The notes under the pieces: model-generated | What the model was told of the DNA's origin: nothing | Seen by the model: the letters and a program-made list of their open reading frames with translations, nothing else | The model's database searches: none | Source of the DNA: an uncultured Lachnospiraceae bacterium | GTDB lineage: Bacteria > Bacillota > Clostridia > Lachnospirales > Lachnospiraceae | Reading direction: 5' to 3' | DNA length: 58,693 nucleotides | Assembly (NCBI GenBank): GCA_947630485.1 | Contig: CANRHU010000011.1 | Location: 1-58,693, forward strand | Position numbers and translations under genes: made by a program | In this document: positions 42,410 to 51,335 of the stretch, piece after piece | How positions within the stretch are numbered: the stretch's first letter is position 1 | How the letters are laid out: each line of letters begins with the position of its first letter

Positions 42410-44938
42410 TCATTCTCCCTTCGGAAGCGTCATCCGGAGCACTTCCAGCAGGCTCCCTCTAAGTCCTTCCGGCATGTCGATTCCGTTAAGCTTATCCGCC
42501 GCACCCTCCGGGCCTCCGTTTTTTTCCTCCAGTACAGACCAGATCTGATTCTTCAAGGCGTACTCCGTCTGCGCCCTGTTTAAGATCCGGCCGCAGAAGG
42601 CGTCCACGTCATTTTCCGCAATCAGCGGCTCTCCCTGCGGAAAAACCACCGTAACGCCGCGGGTAACGGGAAACTCTTTAAGTTCCACCGTCAGGGTATG
42701 GGATTCCCTCTGATAGGAGCAGACGACGTCCTCCATCATCCGCCCTTCTGACAGGACCTCCGGCGCCGCGTTCCTTACGCCCCCCAAAACCAGCTTCCAG
42801 CTTCTCTTCTCCGGCAGCACGGATAAATTTCCCCGCGCCGGCGCGATGGTAAACGTCCGGATGTCTCCCGCTTTTAAGGCAAGCTCCGTCACAGCCCAAT
42901 TCTCCGGTCTGTCCTCGGGACTGTCCCCGTCGTCTTCTCTCAGCAGAAACCTTCCGTCCGCCGCGGGAAAAATACGCACTTCCATGGCCGCCGGGTTTTC
43001 CGCGGAATTGCTGTACCGCTTCATATCTGTCATGGGCACAATGGCGCCTGCCTTCATAAGTACGGGGATATTCTCAATCCCCCTCCACATGCGCAGCATC
43101 CTTCCGCCGTCATAGATTCTCCCGTCGAAGAAATCCATCCATTTTCCCTCCGGAAGCCATACATCCGTCCAGGCGGCTCTTGCTTCCTTCTCCATCGGAC
43201 GGGTGATCGGCGCTGCCAGAAGCTCCGTCCCGAAATAGTACTCATTGGGCACCTGGTACGCCTCCTCCCGTTCCGGCTCCTTATAATACATCGGCCAGAT
43301 CAGCGGCTGATCCTCCGCGCTGGCCCTGTAGTTCATCGTATAAAGATAGGGAATCAGGCTGTGGCGCAGCCTAAGATACCGTCCCATTACCTCCCTCGTC
43401 GCCGCGTCATGCTTCCAGGGTTCTCTCCCGTAGAATGGCCCCTTGGTGCTGTGGAGACGCATGATCGGCGAGAACACGCCGAACTGCACCCATCGGGCCA
43501 CCAGCTCGTCGTCCCTTACGCCCCTCATATGACCTCCGATGTCGTGGCTCCACCAGCCATAACCGATATTGCTGGCCGTGCTTGTAAAATAGGGCTGATA
43601 GGCAAGGCTTTCCCAGGAAATAACCGTATCTCCGGAGAATCCCACCGGGTATCGGTGGCTTCCCACCTCCGCGTAACGTGAAAACGTGATGCGGCGCGTT
43701 CCTTTCCAGGAGCTGTCCAGATAATGGGCATGGTTCAGAATCCAGAGAGGATCCAGTCCCGGCAGTCTGCATTTCGTCCCCTGCTGCCAGTCCAGCCACC
43801 AGAAATCCACTCCCTGCCTCTCCAGGCTATGGCAGAGCACTTCAAAATAAACCTTCATGAAATTCCGGTCAGACGGGTCAAATTCCACCGTCTGCCCGCC
43901 CGCGGGATCGATCTTCAGCGCTTTCGCCATCTCAGGATACAGCTCCTCATAGGCTCGGACGCCGTCCGCCGGATGGACATTGAGGCTGACCTTCAGGTTC
44001 CTGTCATGGAGCCAGGCCAGGAATTCCTCCGGATCCGGAAAGAGCTCTCTGTTCCAGGTATATCCGGTCCAGCCGCTTCCGTATTTGGGATCCACCTCGT
44101 CCACCAGGTGCCAGTCCATGTCGAGAACCGCCACGCTAAACGGCAGCCGCTCCGCCTCAAAACGCAGCATCAGCTCTTTATACTCGTCCGCCGAATAGCG
44201 ATGATAGCGGCTCCACCAGTTTCCCAGGGCGTACCTTGGAAGCAGCGGCGTCCTGCCGCATAAATGATAGAAATCCTTCAGACACTCCAGGTAACGGTGC
44301 CCATATCCCCAAAAATAGAGATCGATACAGGCCCTCCGCTGTTCCACCCAGCCGTCCTCCGTCATAGGCATGGAAGCGCCATCGTCAATGACGGAAAAGC
44401 CTTCGCGGGACAAAAGCCCCGTCCCCAGTTCGATTTTCCCGCAGTCTGCGGGATCCTTGACATAGATATAGCGCTCCCCGTCCATTCCGTCCAGCGTGCG
44501 GTAAGTCCCTTTCAGGTCGCCCGGCTCCTGTCCGTAACGCCATCGGCTGCCCTCTACAGACTTCACGTCAATCATCAGACCGTCCGCCGTAAATTCCTTC
44601 TGATTATAGTACAACACAAGCTCGTCGGTTTCAAGAATCAGCCAGGGCGTCCCGCCATCGCCCGCCTCTTTCCCGGCTTGCGTTTCCACGAGTTGGGGTC
44701 CTTTCGACTCCCCCCGTTCTGCGGGCTTGGCCCCTTTTGGCTCCCCCCGTTCTGTGGGTTTGGGCCCTTCCAGGGCCCACGCTGTCTCAAACCGCGGCGT
44801 TTCAAAATCCCGGTTTACCACCGCCTGCGTCGCCCTGTCCTCGAAATATCCCTCGCTGCTGTACTCCAGACGCAAAAGCGACGGCGTAAGCACCGTGATC
44901 CTGTAATTCTCTCCCTTAACAATCCCCTTCTGATCCAT
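42410..44938 (-). CDS. Glycoside hydrolase family 31 (alpha-glucosidase/alpha-xylosidase type)
   Basis: An 842-residue cytoplasmic enzyme. The GH31 barrel is evident: PFSVAVLDMDWHLVDEV, the nucleophile motif DFWWLDWQQG, the acid/base region GFSGDTVISW, and WWSHDIGGHMRG. Specificity among alpha-glucosides or alpha-xylosides cannot be set from sequence alone. The ATG at 44938 follows AAGGAG; an upstream extension has no ribosome site and overlaps an amidohydrolase remnant. Residues about 50-93 contain an 11-residue tandem repeat (GPKPTERGEPK, GAKPAERGESK), an in-frame insertion unusual for the family. Confidence 0.9.
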   Translation of the reverse strand: MDQKGIVKGENYRITVLTPSLLRLEYSSEGYFEDRATQAVVNRDFETPRFETAWALEGPKPTERGEPKGAKPAERGESKGPQLVETQAGKEAGDGGTPWLILETDELVLYYNQKEFTADGLMIDVKSVEGSRWRYGQEPGDLKGTYRTLDGMDGERYIYVKDPADCGKIELGTGLLSREGFSVIDDGASMPMTEDGWVEQRRACIDLYFWGYGHRYLECLKDFYHLCGRTPLLPRYALGNWWSRYHRYSADEYKELMLRFEAERLPFSVAVLDMDWHLVDEVDPKYGSGWTGYTWNRELFPDPEEFLAWLHDRNLKVSLNVHPADGVRAYEELYPEMAKALKIDPAGGQTVEFDPSDRNFMKVYFEVLCHSLERQGVDFWWLDWQQGTKCRLPGLDPLWILNHAHYLDSSWKGTRRITFSRYAEVGSHRYPVGFSGDTVISWESLAYQPYFTSTASNIGYGWWSHDIGGHMRGVRDDELVARWVQFGVFSPIMRLHSTKGPFYGREPWKHDAATREVMGRYLRLRHSLIPYLYTMNYRASAEDQPLIWPMYYKEPEREEAYQVPNEYYFGTELLAAPITRPMEKEARAAWTDVWLPEGKWMDFFDGRIYDGGRMLRMWRGIENIPVLMKAGAIVPMTDMKRYSNSAENPAAMEVRIFPAADGRFLLREDDGDSPEDRPENWAVTELALKAGDIRTFTIAPARGNLSVLPEKRSWKLVLGGVRNAAPEVLSEGRMMEDVVCSYQRESHTLTVELKEFPVTRGVTVVFPQGEPLIAENDVDAFCGRILNRAQTEYALKNQIWSVLEEKNGGPEGAADKLNGIDMPEGLRGSLLEVLRMTLPKGE

Positions 44939-44976
44939 TAAGCGGTTCTCCTTTCCCAAAGCCGTCCATCCAGCCG

Positions 44977-45156
44977 TCAGTTCCTCCGGTAAACGATCCA
45001 TCCGGCCGCGTCGTACTCATAATCGACCTGGACCCCCTCGCATGTTCCGATATCCGCGACTTTTCCGTCCTTTAAAGCAACGTTTCCTTTTTTATACTCC
45101 ACTCCGTTCCAGATGATCCCATTGCTGATCAAAATCGATTTTAGCCCAGCTCCCAT
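44977..45156 (-). pseudogene. Amidohydrolase (dihydroorotase/NagA-like) N-terminal remnant
   Basis: An ATG at 45156, with AAGGAG upstream, opens a 59-codon frame. LISNGIIWNGVEYKKGNVAL and DGKVADIG are the usual first strands of an amidohydrolase. The frame then ends at YDAAGWIVYRRN, exactly where the metal-binding HxH segment should begin. The rest of the enzyme is missing, apparently deleted up to the GH31 gene. It is 12 bases downstream of the dehydrogenase gene, so it was once part of that operon. Confidence 0.65.
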
Positions 45157-45168
45157 CTCCGGCTCCTT

Positions 45169-46185
45169 CTATTTCCACTCCGGACACGATATCCTGCTCC
45201 AGTCGAACAGCACGCCAAGCGGAAAATCGCGGTCATTCGCCAAGCGGTCAAAGATCTCCTCGCAGTCCATCGGCGACGCAATGGTGGTGATGATGGGCGA
45301 TACCTGAATCCGCCCTTTTTCCATCATGCGCAGGAGCGCCTGGCAGTCCGCTTCGTTGGTCCAGCAATATGGATAGCTGTCCATCTTCGGACGTACCATA
45401 TTGTGTGCGCCGATCAGCGAAACGCCCGGTTTATGTACCTGACGGTAGAAATCAATCGGGCAATCCGACACGCGGGTGCAGCCGTTTAAGGCAATGCGCC
45501 CCTGCCGCGCCACGCAATCCAGCGCCTGCATGAGCGCCTGAGAAGATCCGGTCACCTCCACAATGGCATCGACGCCTTTTCCGGCCGTCACCGACTTCAC
45601 CTGTTCCGCGAAATCCCGCTTTCCCGGATCAAAAACGTAATCCGCTCCCAGCCGCAGAGCAAGCTCACGGCGGACGGGATTGAGATCCGCCGCGATCAGC
45701 GGGCACGCGCCCATCCATTTCGCGCATTGCAAGGCGAAAAGCCCCAGGTGGCCCAGTCCCATAATCATGGCCGATTCGCCAAATTCCAGCCGTGTCTTCC
45801 GCAGGCCGCCAAGCCCCATAGCGCCGACGATAGCAAACACGGCGTCCTCATCCCTGACATCTGCCGTAACCGGATAGATATCCTCTTGGGGACGCACACT
45901 ATACTGGGCATGCGTCCCATGGTACACCAGCACCCTGTCCCCCGGCTTTACTTTCTCTACCGCGCCCCCGACCCGTACAACCATTCCCACCGCGTCGTAT
46001 CCAAGCCGCCGCGGGAAACCCGAACCCGTGTTGGGCAGTCCCAGAAGATTCGCACGTTCCGTTCCGGCGCTAATCAGTGTATAGTGCGTTCTGGTCAGGA
46101 CTTCATTCTCACGGATGTCCCGTTGCTCATAATCCGTCAGCTTCGCTTTTCCGATCGTCACAAATTGGATCTCTTTCATCAACAT
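45169..46185 (-). CDS. Medium-chain dehydrogenase/reductase (sorbitol dehydrogenase-like, zinc ligands not evident)
   Basis: A 338-residue NAD(P)-binding MDR protein. The N-terminal GroES-like half includes ISAGTERANLLGLPNT and GYDAVGMVVRVG; the Rossmann motif is MIMGLGHLGLFALQCA. The usual catalytic-zinc cysteine near residue 40 is not seen, so it may be a zinc-independent member. AAGGAGG precedes the ATG. It is the only intact enzyme in a cluster whose neighbours are eroded. A sugar or sugar-acid substrate is likely but unproven. Confidence 0.8.
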   Translation of the reverse strand: MLMKEIQFVTIGKAKLTDYEQRDIRENEVLTRTHYTLISAGTERANLLGLPNTGSGFPRRLGYDAVGMVVRVGGAVEKVKPGDRVLVYHGTHAQYSVRPQEDIYPVTADVRDEDAVFAIVGAMGLGGLRKTRLEFGESAMIMGLGHLGLFALQCAKWMGACPLIAADLNPVRRELALRLGADYVFDPGKRDFAEQVKSVTAGKGVDAIVEVTGSSQALMQALDCVARQGRIALNGCTRVSDCPIDFYRQVHKPGVSLIGAHNMVRPKMDSYPYCWTNEADCQALLRMMEKGRIQVSPIITTIASPMDCEEIFDRLANDRDFPLGVLFDWSRISCPEWK

Positions 46186-46214
46186 ACCGCCATTTCCTCC
46201 TTCTTAAACATCGT

Positions 46215-46829
46215 CTATTCCCCTGGCCTTCCTCCGTCTAAGGCGTCCATTCTCCAGTCAAGGGTGCGGAACGCCTCCGCCAGCTCCTCCGCCGTATCCG
46301 CGGCGCCGACGATCTTGATCACATCCGGGCCTTTCGACTCCAGATGCCGCGCAAGGCATAAAAGCTCTTCCGCGCGCATCGGGACGAAGGTATGACAGGA
46401 GATCAGTACCTCACACCCATGTTCGTGCGCAAATGAAATCAGCTCCTTCTGTCTGGCAAGCGCCCGTCCATCAAGCGTCACCTCCCTCGGGTTCGTATGC
46501 GCGAAAATCATATCCTCCGGCGCATGTTCCCGGTCGAATCGCTCCTTGGAGGGCCGGTCAAAAGAGAGCTTCCGTCTCCTCATACGCCTCCTGCTCATAA
46601 TTCTGGCTATAGCTCAGCGCCATGACCGGCAAAACAGAATCGTTTATGATCCTTCTTATGGACTCCACATTCTTGTATTCCGCGTCCAGACATGAAAGGT
46701 GCAGGTCATATCCCATCGCTCCGTCAATCCTGGCATTTTTCATTTTCGCAATCGCGTCATACGGCGTGCGCTCCCTCACCACATCGACAATAAACGGCGA
46801 TGAATGCCCCGCAAAACTCCTTTTCCCAT
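46215..46829 (-). pseudogene. Type I 3-dehydroquinate dehydratase-like gene, frameshifted and internally deleted
   Basis: Homologous pieces lie in two frames. The first contains PYDAIAKMKNARIDGAMGYD, LHLSCLDAEYKN and VLPVMALSYSQNY. After about 46565 the continuation FDRPSKERFD...DVIKIVGAADTAEELAEAF is in another frame, with roughly 25 residues missing between. The ribosome site and ATG at 46829 are one base out of frame with the first piece, at a run of A. The C-terminal part also stops early. Paralogues of this enzyme occur in quinate or sugar-acid loci, so this is probably a catabolic relic rather than the shikimate-pathway gene. Confidence 0.7.
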
Positions 46830-46844
46830 GTTCTCCTCCTTGTT

Positions 46845-47135
46845 TTCCGGCTGTCAGGTGCGCCTCCTCCGAGAAGCGCACACACTTCATCGCCAATCTT
46901 CCAGCTGCTTTCTCTTTCGGCGGTCCCGCCCAGCTCGACGACCCTGCCGGATATCTCCAGGCCCATCCATTCCGGACAGCCGGGCGGAGAAGGATATTTT
47001 CCCTGCCTCTGCAGCAGATCCGCGCGGTTTAAAGCCGCCGCGTGAATCTCAATCCGCATTTCATCCTCTTTCACCACCGGATCCGGCACATCTGACCAGA
47101 CCAGCCCTCTTTTCATTCACAAGCATTGCCTTCAT
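46845..47135 (-). pseudogene. Quinone oxidoreductase-type MDR gene, truncated and frameshifted
   Basis: The ATG at 47135 has a good AAGGAGAG site and begins MKAMLVNEK. The homologous continuation (LVWSDVPDPVVKEDEMRIEI, ALNRADLLQRQGKYPSPPG, WMGLEISGRVVELGG) is shifted by one base. Similarity ends at CALLGGG, about one third into the enzyme, where the DHQ dehydratase-like relic begins. Two independent lesions make it non-functional. Confidence 0.7.
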
Positions 47136-47494
47136 ATGGAATCTCTCCTTTCAAGACCCGCCCGCAAACCCTGGCCCGAAATTCGGACCTGCTTCCGCAG
47201 ACATCTTCCTGTCCGAATCTGCGCGCATCTTCGCAGAACGTTTAGCAGACGGTAACCATTCTCTCTCGCACTATAACAGAACGTCCGCGGTCTGTAAATG
47301 TTCATATTGATATTCTTGTGCTTTTCGATACTATCATTCCGGAGTTCTTTTCCGTCCGGATGTATTTACATTTTCTCATCTCTGATATAAAATGATGACA
47401 AAGATTACAAATAAATACCGCAGAATACAGAAAAAGCATTTCTGCGCACACATTTGAGGCTCAAGCAGAAAGAGCTGCAGGAAAAAGAGAAGAT
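47136..47494. other. Divergent intergenic region upstream of the second AraC gene
   Basis: No gene supported. A weak promoter candidate reads plus-strand TTTACA, 17 bp, TAAAAT at about 47366-47394. The region probably once controlled the now-eroded minus-strand cluster. Confidence 0.35.
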
Positions 47495-48283
47495 ATGCAG
47501 AATTTTTTATATGATATGATAATCACCGGGATCTACGCGTTTAACCGCATCCGTGTCTCACAGGGGCAGACCGCCCAAAGACGCGGCAGGGAATATTCCG
47601 CTTTTGCCATCAAGACCCATGGCTGCACGATCTATCGCATGCGGCGCGCGAAATACGTCTCCGATCCGGGCCACGTCATTTTTCTCCCCCGGGGCGCGTC
47701 CTATTCCTGGGAATGTCTGGAAGAAGGAGAATGCCTGATGATCGAATTCGACTGCGAAAACTGCCCCGACTCCATTTTAAGCTCGCCGGTCAAAAGCAGC
47801 ATGGAACTGGCCGCCATCTTTTCCCGTCTGGAGAATCTGATGCTGTTTCGGCCCCACGGTTATCTTCCGAAATGTATGACCGGTCTGTATGAAACCATTT
47901 CCCGAATCGCGGAAAATGAACAGACGGATTATCGCTTCTCGTCGAAGAAGGAACGGATCCGCCCTTCCGTCGAATACATGGAGCAGCATTTCAGCGACGG
48001 CGGCATTGACATCCAGACGCTCGCACGCCTGTCCGGTATAAGCGTCGTATATTTCCGCAAGATCTTCACGGAAGTTTACGGTATGCCTCCGATCCGGTAT
48101 CTTAACATGATCAAAATCGAAAAGGCTAAGGGGCTTTTGATAAGCGACTACAGCACGATCGAGGATGTGGCAGAATCTGTAGGGTACGGCAACGTATATC
48201 ATTTCTGCAAAATGTTCAAGCAAATGACCGGAATATCCCCCGGCAAATACGCGGCGTTTAGAGATATGTCCGGTCACTGTTAA
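47495..48283 (+). CDS. AraC family transcriptional regulator
   Basis: A 262-residue regulator. The N-terminal cupin-like part (DPGHVIFLPRGASYSWECLE) precedes the AraC double HTH at about 165-260 (IDIQTLARLSGISVVYFRKI, TIEDVAESVGYGNVYHFCKM, TGISPGKYA). It is divergent from the eroded dehydrogenase/amidohydrolase cluster and was probably its activator. The regulator itself is intact. Confidence 0.85.
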   Translation: MQNFLYDMIITGIYAFNRIRVSQGQTAQRRGREYSAFAIKTHGCTIYRMRRAKYVSDPGHVIFLPRGASYSWECLEEGECLMIEFDCENCPDSILSSPVKSSMELAAIFSRLENLMLFRPHGYLPKCMTGLYETISRIAENEQTDYRFSSKKERIRPSVEYMEQHFSDGGIDIQTLARLSGISVVYFRKIFTEVYGMPPIRYLNMIKIEKAKGLLISDYSTIEDVAESVGYGNVYHFCKMFKQMTGISPGKYAAFRDMSGHC

Positions 48284-48364
48284 AGGAGAGGCCGCTCCGC
48301 CCACACTTATTCCATTCCAATCACAGCGCCCCTGCTCCGCGGGCTCGTCCGACGCTTCGGAAGC

Positions 48365-48434
48365 ATGCCGCTGACACCCTTTCTGCATGGAAATATGAAC
48401 AAAGCGTCACTGGCGCGTTTTTTGCATACTGACG
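48365..48434. repeat. Palindromic hairpin element copy with 5' partial unit
   Basis: 48392-48434 carries AAAGCGTCACTGGCGCGTTT and the TTGCATACTGACG end, as at 17622. Immediately before it, ATGCCGCTGACACCCTTTCT repeats sequence also present near 7533. It lies after the AraC gene and may terminate it. Confidence 0.75.
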
Positions 48435-48536
48435 TAAAACAGGCGCCGCCGAAAATGTATTTACAGAACCGGGTCACGGAAGTATAATAGAAATGACAAC
48501 ACCAGCGAAACCTAATCCTACGGAGGAAAAATCACA

Positions 48537-49304
48537 GTGAAAGTAGTAATCTGGGCCGGCGGCCTGGGCTCCCGCATCAGCGAGGAAAGCCACCTGCTGC
48601 CGAAGCCGATGATCGAGATCGGCGGCAAACCGATCCTGTGGCACATCATGAAGATCTATTCCCATTACGGCTACAACGACTTCATCATCTGCCTTGGATA
48701 TAAACAGGAGATCGTCAAACAGTTTTTCGCCAATTACATCGCCAACAACTACGATGTAACCTTTGACATGCGGGAGAATAAGACCGTCATCCACGAGACA
48801 GCCGTGGATCCCTGGTCCGTGACTCTGGCCGATACCGGCCTGATGACCGGAACTGCCGGCCGCCTGACGCGCGTCCGCAAATATATCGGCGATGAAACCT
48901 TCATGGTAACCTACGGCGACGCAGTTGCCGACGTGGATCTCCCCGCCCTGGAGCGGTTCCACCGCTCCCACGGGAAACTGGCGACCGTCACCACCGCTAC
49001 TCTGGCGCAGACCAAGGGCGTCCTGAACGTGAGCGCGGACGGCGATGTGATGGCCTTCCGCGAGAAGAAGGACGAGGACGCCGCGCTGATCAACGGCGGC
49101 TTCATGGTCATGGAGCCGGGCATCTTCGACTATATCGAAGGCGACGCCCAGATGGACTATGATCTGCTCAGACATCTGGCGGAGCTGGGGCAGGTAAAGG
49201 CCTACCAGCACACCGGCTTCTGGCAGTGCATGGACACCCAGCGGGAGAAGAAAAAGCTGGACGAGATGTGCCGCCGCGGCGATATGCCGTGGAAGGTGTG
49301 GTAA
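48537..49304 (+). CDS. rfbF: Glucose-1-phosphate cytidylyltransferase-like nucleotidyltransferase
   Basis: A 255-residue nucleotidyltransferase. The N-terminal signature is WAGGLGSRISEESHLLPKPM, with GGKPILWHIMKIYSHYGYND and FDMRENKTVIH; these match RfbF (CDP-glucose synthase) better than glucose thymidylyltransferases. It would make CDP-glucose for dideoxysugar synthesis. The GTG start at 48537 follows GGAGG. The usual partners rfbG and rfbH are absent here, so the pathway context is missing. Confidence 0.85.
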   Translation: MKVVIWAGGLGSRISEESHLLPKPMIEIGGKPILWHIMKIYSHYGYNDFIICLGYKQEIVKQFFANYIANNYDVTFDMRENKTVIHETAVDPWSVTLADTGLMTGTAGRLTRVRKYIGDETFMVTYGDAVADVDLPALERFHRSHGKLATVTTATLAQTKGVLNVSADGDVMAFREKKDEDAALINGGFMVMEPGIFDYIEGDAQMDYDLLRHLAELGQVKAYQHTGFWQCMDTQREKKKLDEMCRRGDMPWKVW

Positions 49305-49337
49305 CCGCTTCCGCGGCTGGCGGCAGCATTTCCATAT

Positions 49338-50021
49338 TTATAGGAGACCGTATACCATTTCCTTCAAAACGGCCGCTTCGCTCTCACGCAGCGCGCCGCG
49401 ATAAGCAAGTCCGGCCGGATTCTCCCCGGTAAGCGTCACAAAATGGCAGAGCGCCGCCGCGTATGTACCCGCCGCGGACGGATGGCTCCCGTCCTCGTTG
49501 TACAGTTCTATCTCCGGATGCTTCGTATAAATCTCATAGAATACACGCCCGACTGGCGAGACAGGAAGCCCTAACTCCCTCCCCAGCCTCTCGTACGCCT
49601 CGGCCAGGGCTCTGCTCATGCTCTCATTGGTTCCTATGAGGCCGTCCGCCCCTGTCCTGCGCCCCCAGGTTTCATACAGAATTGCCTGCGCGCCGTTTGA
49701 GGCAAGTTTTTTGCAGAGCGCCGCCGCTCCCGCCTTAAACCGGTCATAGCTTAAGATCGGAGACCGGCTTTGCTCCTGAAGGAACGCGTAATCATATTTT
49801 ATCTGCGCCAGCTTGGTCTCCAGCAGTTCGCCATAAGGATCCTTAAGATCCGCGAACTGATCCAGATAATATCCGCCGCTCGTCACCTGGTCAACGGAAA
49901 ATGAATAGCCCGCGTCGCCGGAAAGCTGCTGAAAAACATCCCAGAGACTGTTATAGTACGTGTAGCTGTTGCCGATAAACAAAACGGAATAGGTTCTGTT
50001 TTTCTCCAATTTTAACGTCAT
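49338..50021 (-). CDS. SGNH/GDSL-type hydrolase (DUF4886-like)
   Basis: A 227-residue protein with the SGNH block I near the start (VLFIGNSYTYYNSLW, catalytic Ser19), an oxyanion Gly/Asn region (TSGGYYLDQF) and the Asp-His block DGSHPSAAGTYAAALC near residue 183. No signal peptide, so it is cytoplasmic. Probably an esterase acting on acetylated or acylated small molecules or sugars. It is convergent with the rfbF-like gene; 33 bases separate the stops. Confidence 0.8.
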   Translation of the reverse strand: MTLKLEKNRTYSVLFIGNSYTYYNSLWDVFQQLSGDAGYSFSVDQVTSGGYYLDQFADLKDPYGELLETKLAQIKYDYAFLQEQSRSPILSYDRFKAGAAALCKKLASNGAQAILYETWGRRTGADGLIGTNESMSRALAEAYERLGRELGLPVSPVGRVFYEIYTKHPEIELYNEDGSHPSAAGTYAAALCHFVTLTGENPAGLAYRGALRESEAAVLKEMVYGLL

Positions 50022-50179
50022 TCGGCCCGCTTCCTCCTTAAAATCTTAAAGATACTATATCCCCCTGTCCCGGTAAAGTCAAGACGTATCCTTAAACCGC
50101 AGCGGAGCGAACGCCCGGCCTGCTGTTCACCTGCCGGGGCGGCCCTAAAGCCTTAAAGTTATTTTTTTAGGTTATTTTG

Positions 50180-50264
50180 CGATTTAAATCCGGGCTAACT
50201 TCGATTTAAATTTTGCGATTTAAATCAATAAAGTGTTGACATTTCGATTTCTCTGTCTTAGAAT
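50180..50264 (+). promoter_or_regulatory. aroF operon promoter with three palindromic GATTTAAATC boxes
   Basis: A textbook promoter: TTGACA (50236-50241), 17 bp, TAGAAT (50259-50264). Upstream are three copies of CGATTTAAAT at 50180, 50202 and 50216. Two continue as the perfect 10-base palindrome GATTTAAATC and one has a final T. They end 10 bases before the -35, as expected for an operator array. Confidence 0.65.
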
Positions 50265-50305
50265 GAAAAAGTTCACTACTATATTTATGATACGAGGATA
50301 CCGCT

Positions 50306-51316
50306 ATGATCATCATCATGAAACCTGGCGCTTCCGAGGAAGCGATATCAAAGGTTACCAGGCTGATCGAGTCCAAGGGCCTTCAGGCCCACCTCTCCCA
50401 CGGCGACGAGGTCACCATCGTCGGCGTCGTCGGCGACAAGACGAAGCTCAACGGCTCCAACATTGAGATCTCCGAAGGCGTGGACAAGATTGTCAATGTA
50501 ACCGAATCCTACAAACTGGTCAACAAGAAATTCCATCCGGAGGATTCCGTGATCCCGGTGGGGAACACCACAATCGGTCCGGGCAGCTTCACCGTCATGG
50601 CAGGCCCCTGCGCCATCGAGAACCACGATATGCTGCTGGCGAGCGCAGAGGCGGTGAAGAAGGCGGGAGCCACCTTCCTGCGGGGCGGCGCATATAAGCC
50701 AAGGACATCGCCCTACTCTTTCCAGGGGCTGGAGGAAGAGGGACTTCAATATATGAAGGAAGCCCGCGAATCCACGGGACTTAACGTCATCTGCGAGGTC
50801 ACAAGCCTGCGGGCGCTGGAAACCGCCGTCAAGTATGTAGACATGCTGCAGATCGGCGCCAGAAACATGCAGAATTTCGAGCTTTTGAAGGAAGTGGGCA
50901 AATCCGGTGTGCCGGTGCTCCTAAAACGCGGCCTGTCGGCCACCATCGACGAATGGCTCAACGCCGCGGAATATATCATTTCTGAGGGAAATCCGAATAT
51001 CGTGCTCTGCGAGCGTGGCATTCGGACCTATGAAACCAGCACGCGGAATACACTGGATCTGAGCGCCGTTCCGGTGATCCGCGCCAAGAGCCATCTGCCG
51101 GTGATCGTGGACCCGAGCCACGCCACAGGCGTAAGGGCTTACGTCGAGCCTCTGTCCAGGGCGGCCGCCGCGGTCGGCGCGGACGGCATCATGGTAGAGG
51201 TGCATCCATGCCCCTCCTGCGCTATGTCGGACGGACCGCAATCACTGACCTTCGAACAGTTTGAGACAATGATGCAGCATCTCCGCCCGTACGTGGAACT
51301 GGCGGGCAGAGGCTGA
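50306..51316 (+). CDS. aroF: 3-Deoxy-7-phosphoheptulonate synthase (type I-beta)
   Basis: A 336-residue DAHP synthase making the first shikimate-pathway intermediate from phosphoenolpyruvate and erythrose-4-phosphate. The N-terminal ~70 residues are the ferredoxin-like regulatory domain of the I-beta class ([16 protein letters not shown]). The barrel shows [45 protein letters not shown] and DPSHATG. Tyr- or Phe-mediated feedback through the N-terminal domain is usual for this class. First gene of a tight operon, 19 bases before tyrA. Confidence 0.95.
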   Translation: MIIIMKPGASEEAISKVTRLIESKGLQAHLSHGDEVTIVGVVGDKTKLNGSNIEISEGVDKIVNVTESYKLVNKKFHPEDSVIPVGNTTIGPGSFTVMAGPCAIENHDMLLASAEAVKKAGATFLRGGAYKPRTSPYSFQGLEEEGLQYMKEARESTGLNVICEVTSLRALETAVKYVDMLQIGARNMQNFELLKEVGKSGVPVLLKRGLSATIDEWLNAAEYIISEGNPNIVLCERGIRTYETSTRNTLDLSAVPVIRAKSHLPVIVDPSHATGVRAYVEPLSRAAAAVGADGIMVEVHPCPSCAMSDGPQSLTFEQFETMMQHLRPYVELAGRG

Positions 51317-51335
51317 TTTTCAGGAGGTTTCGGAT

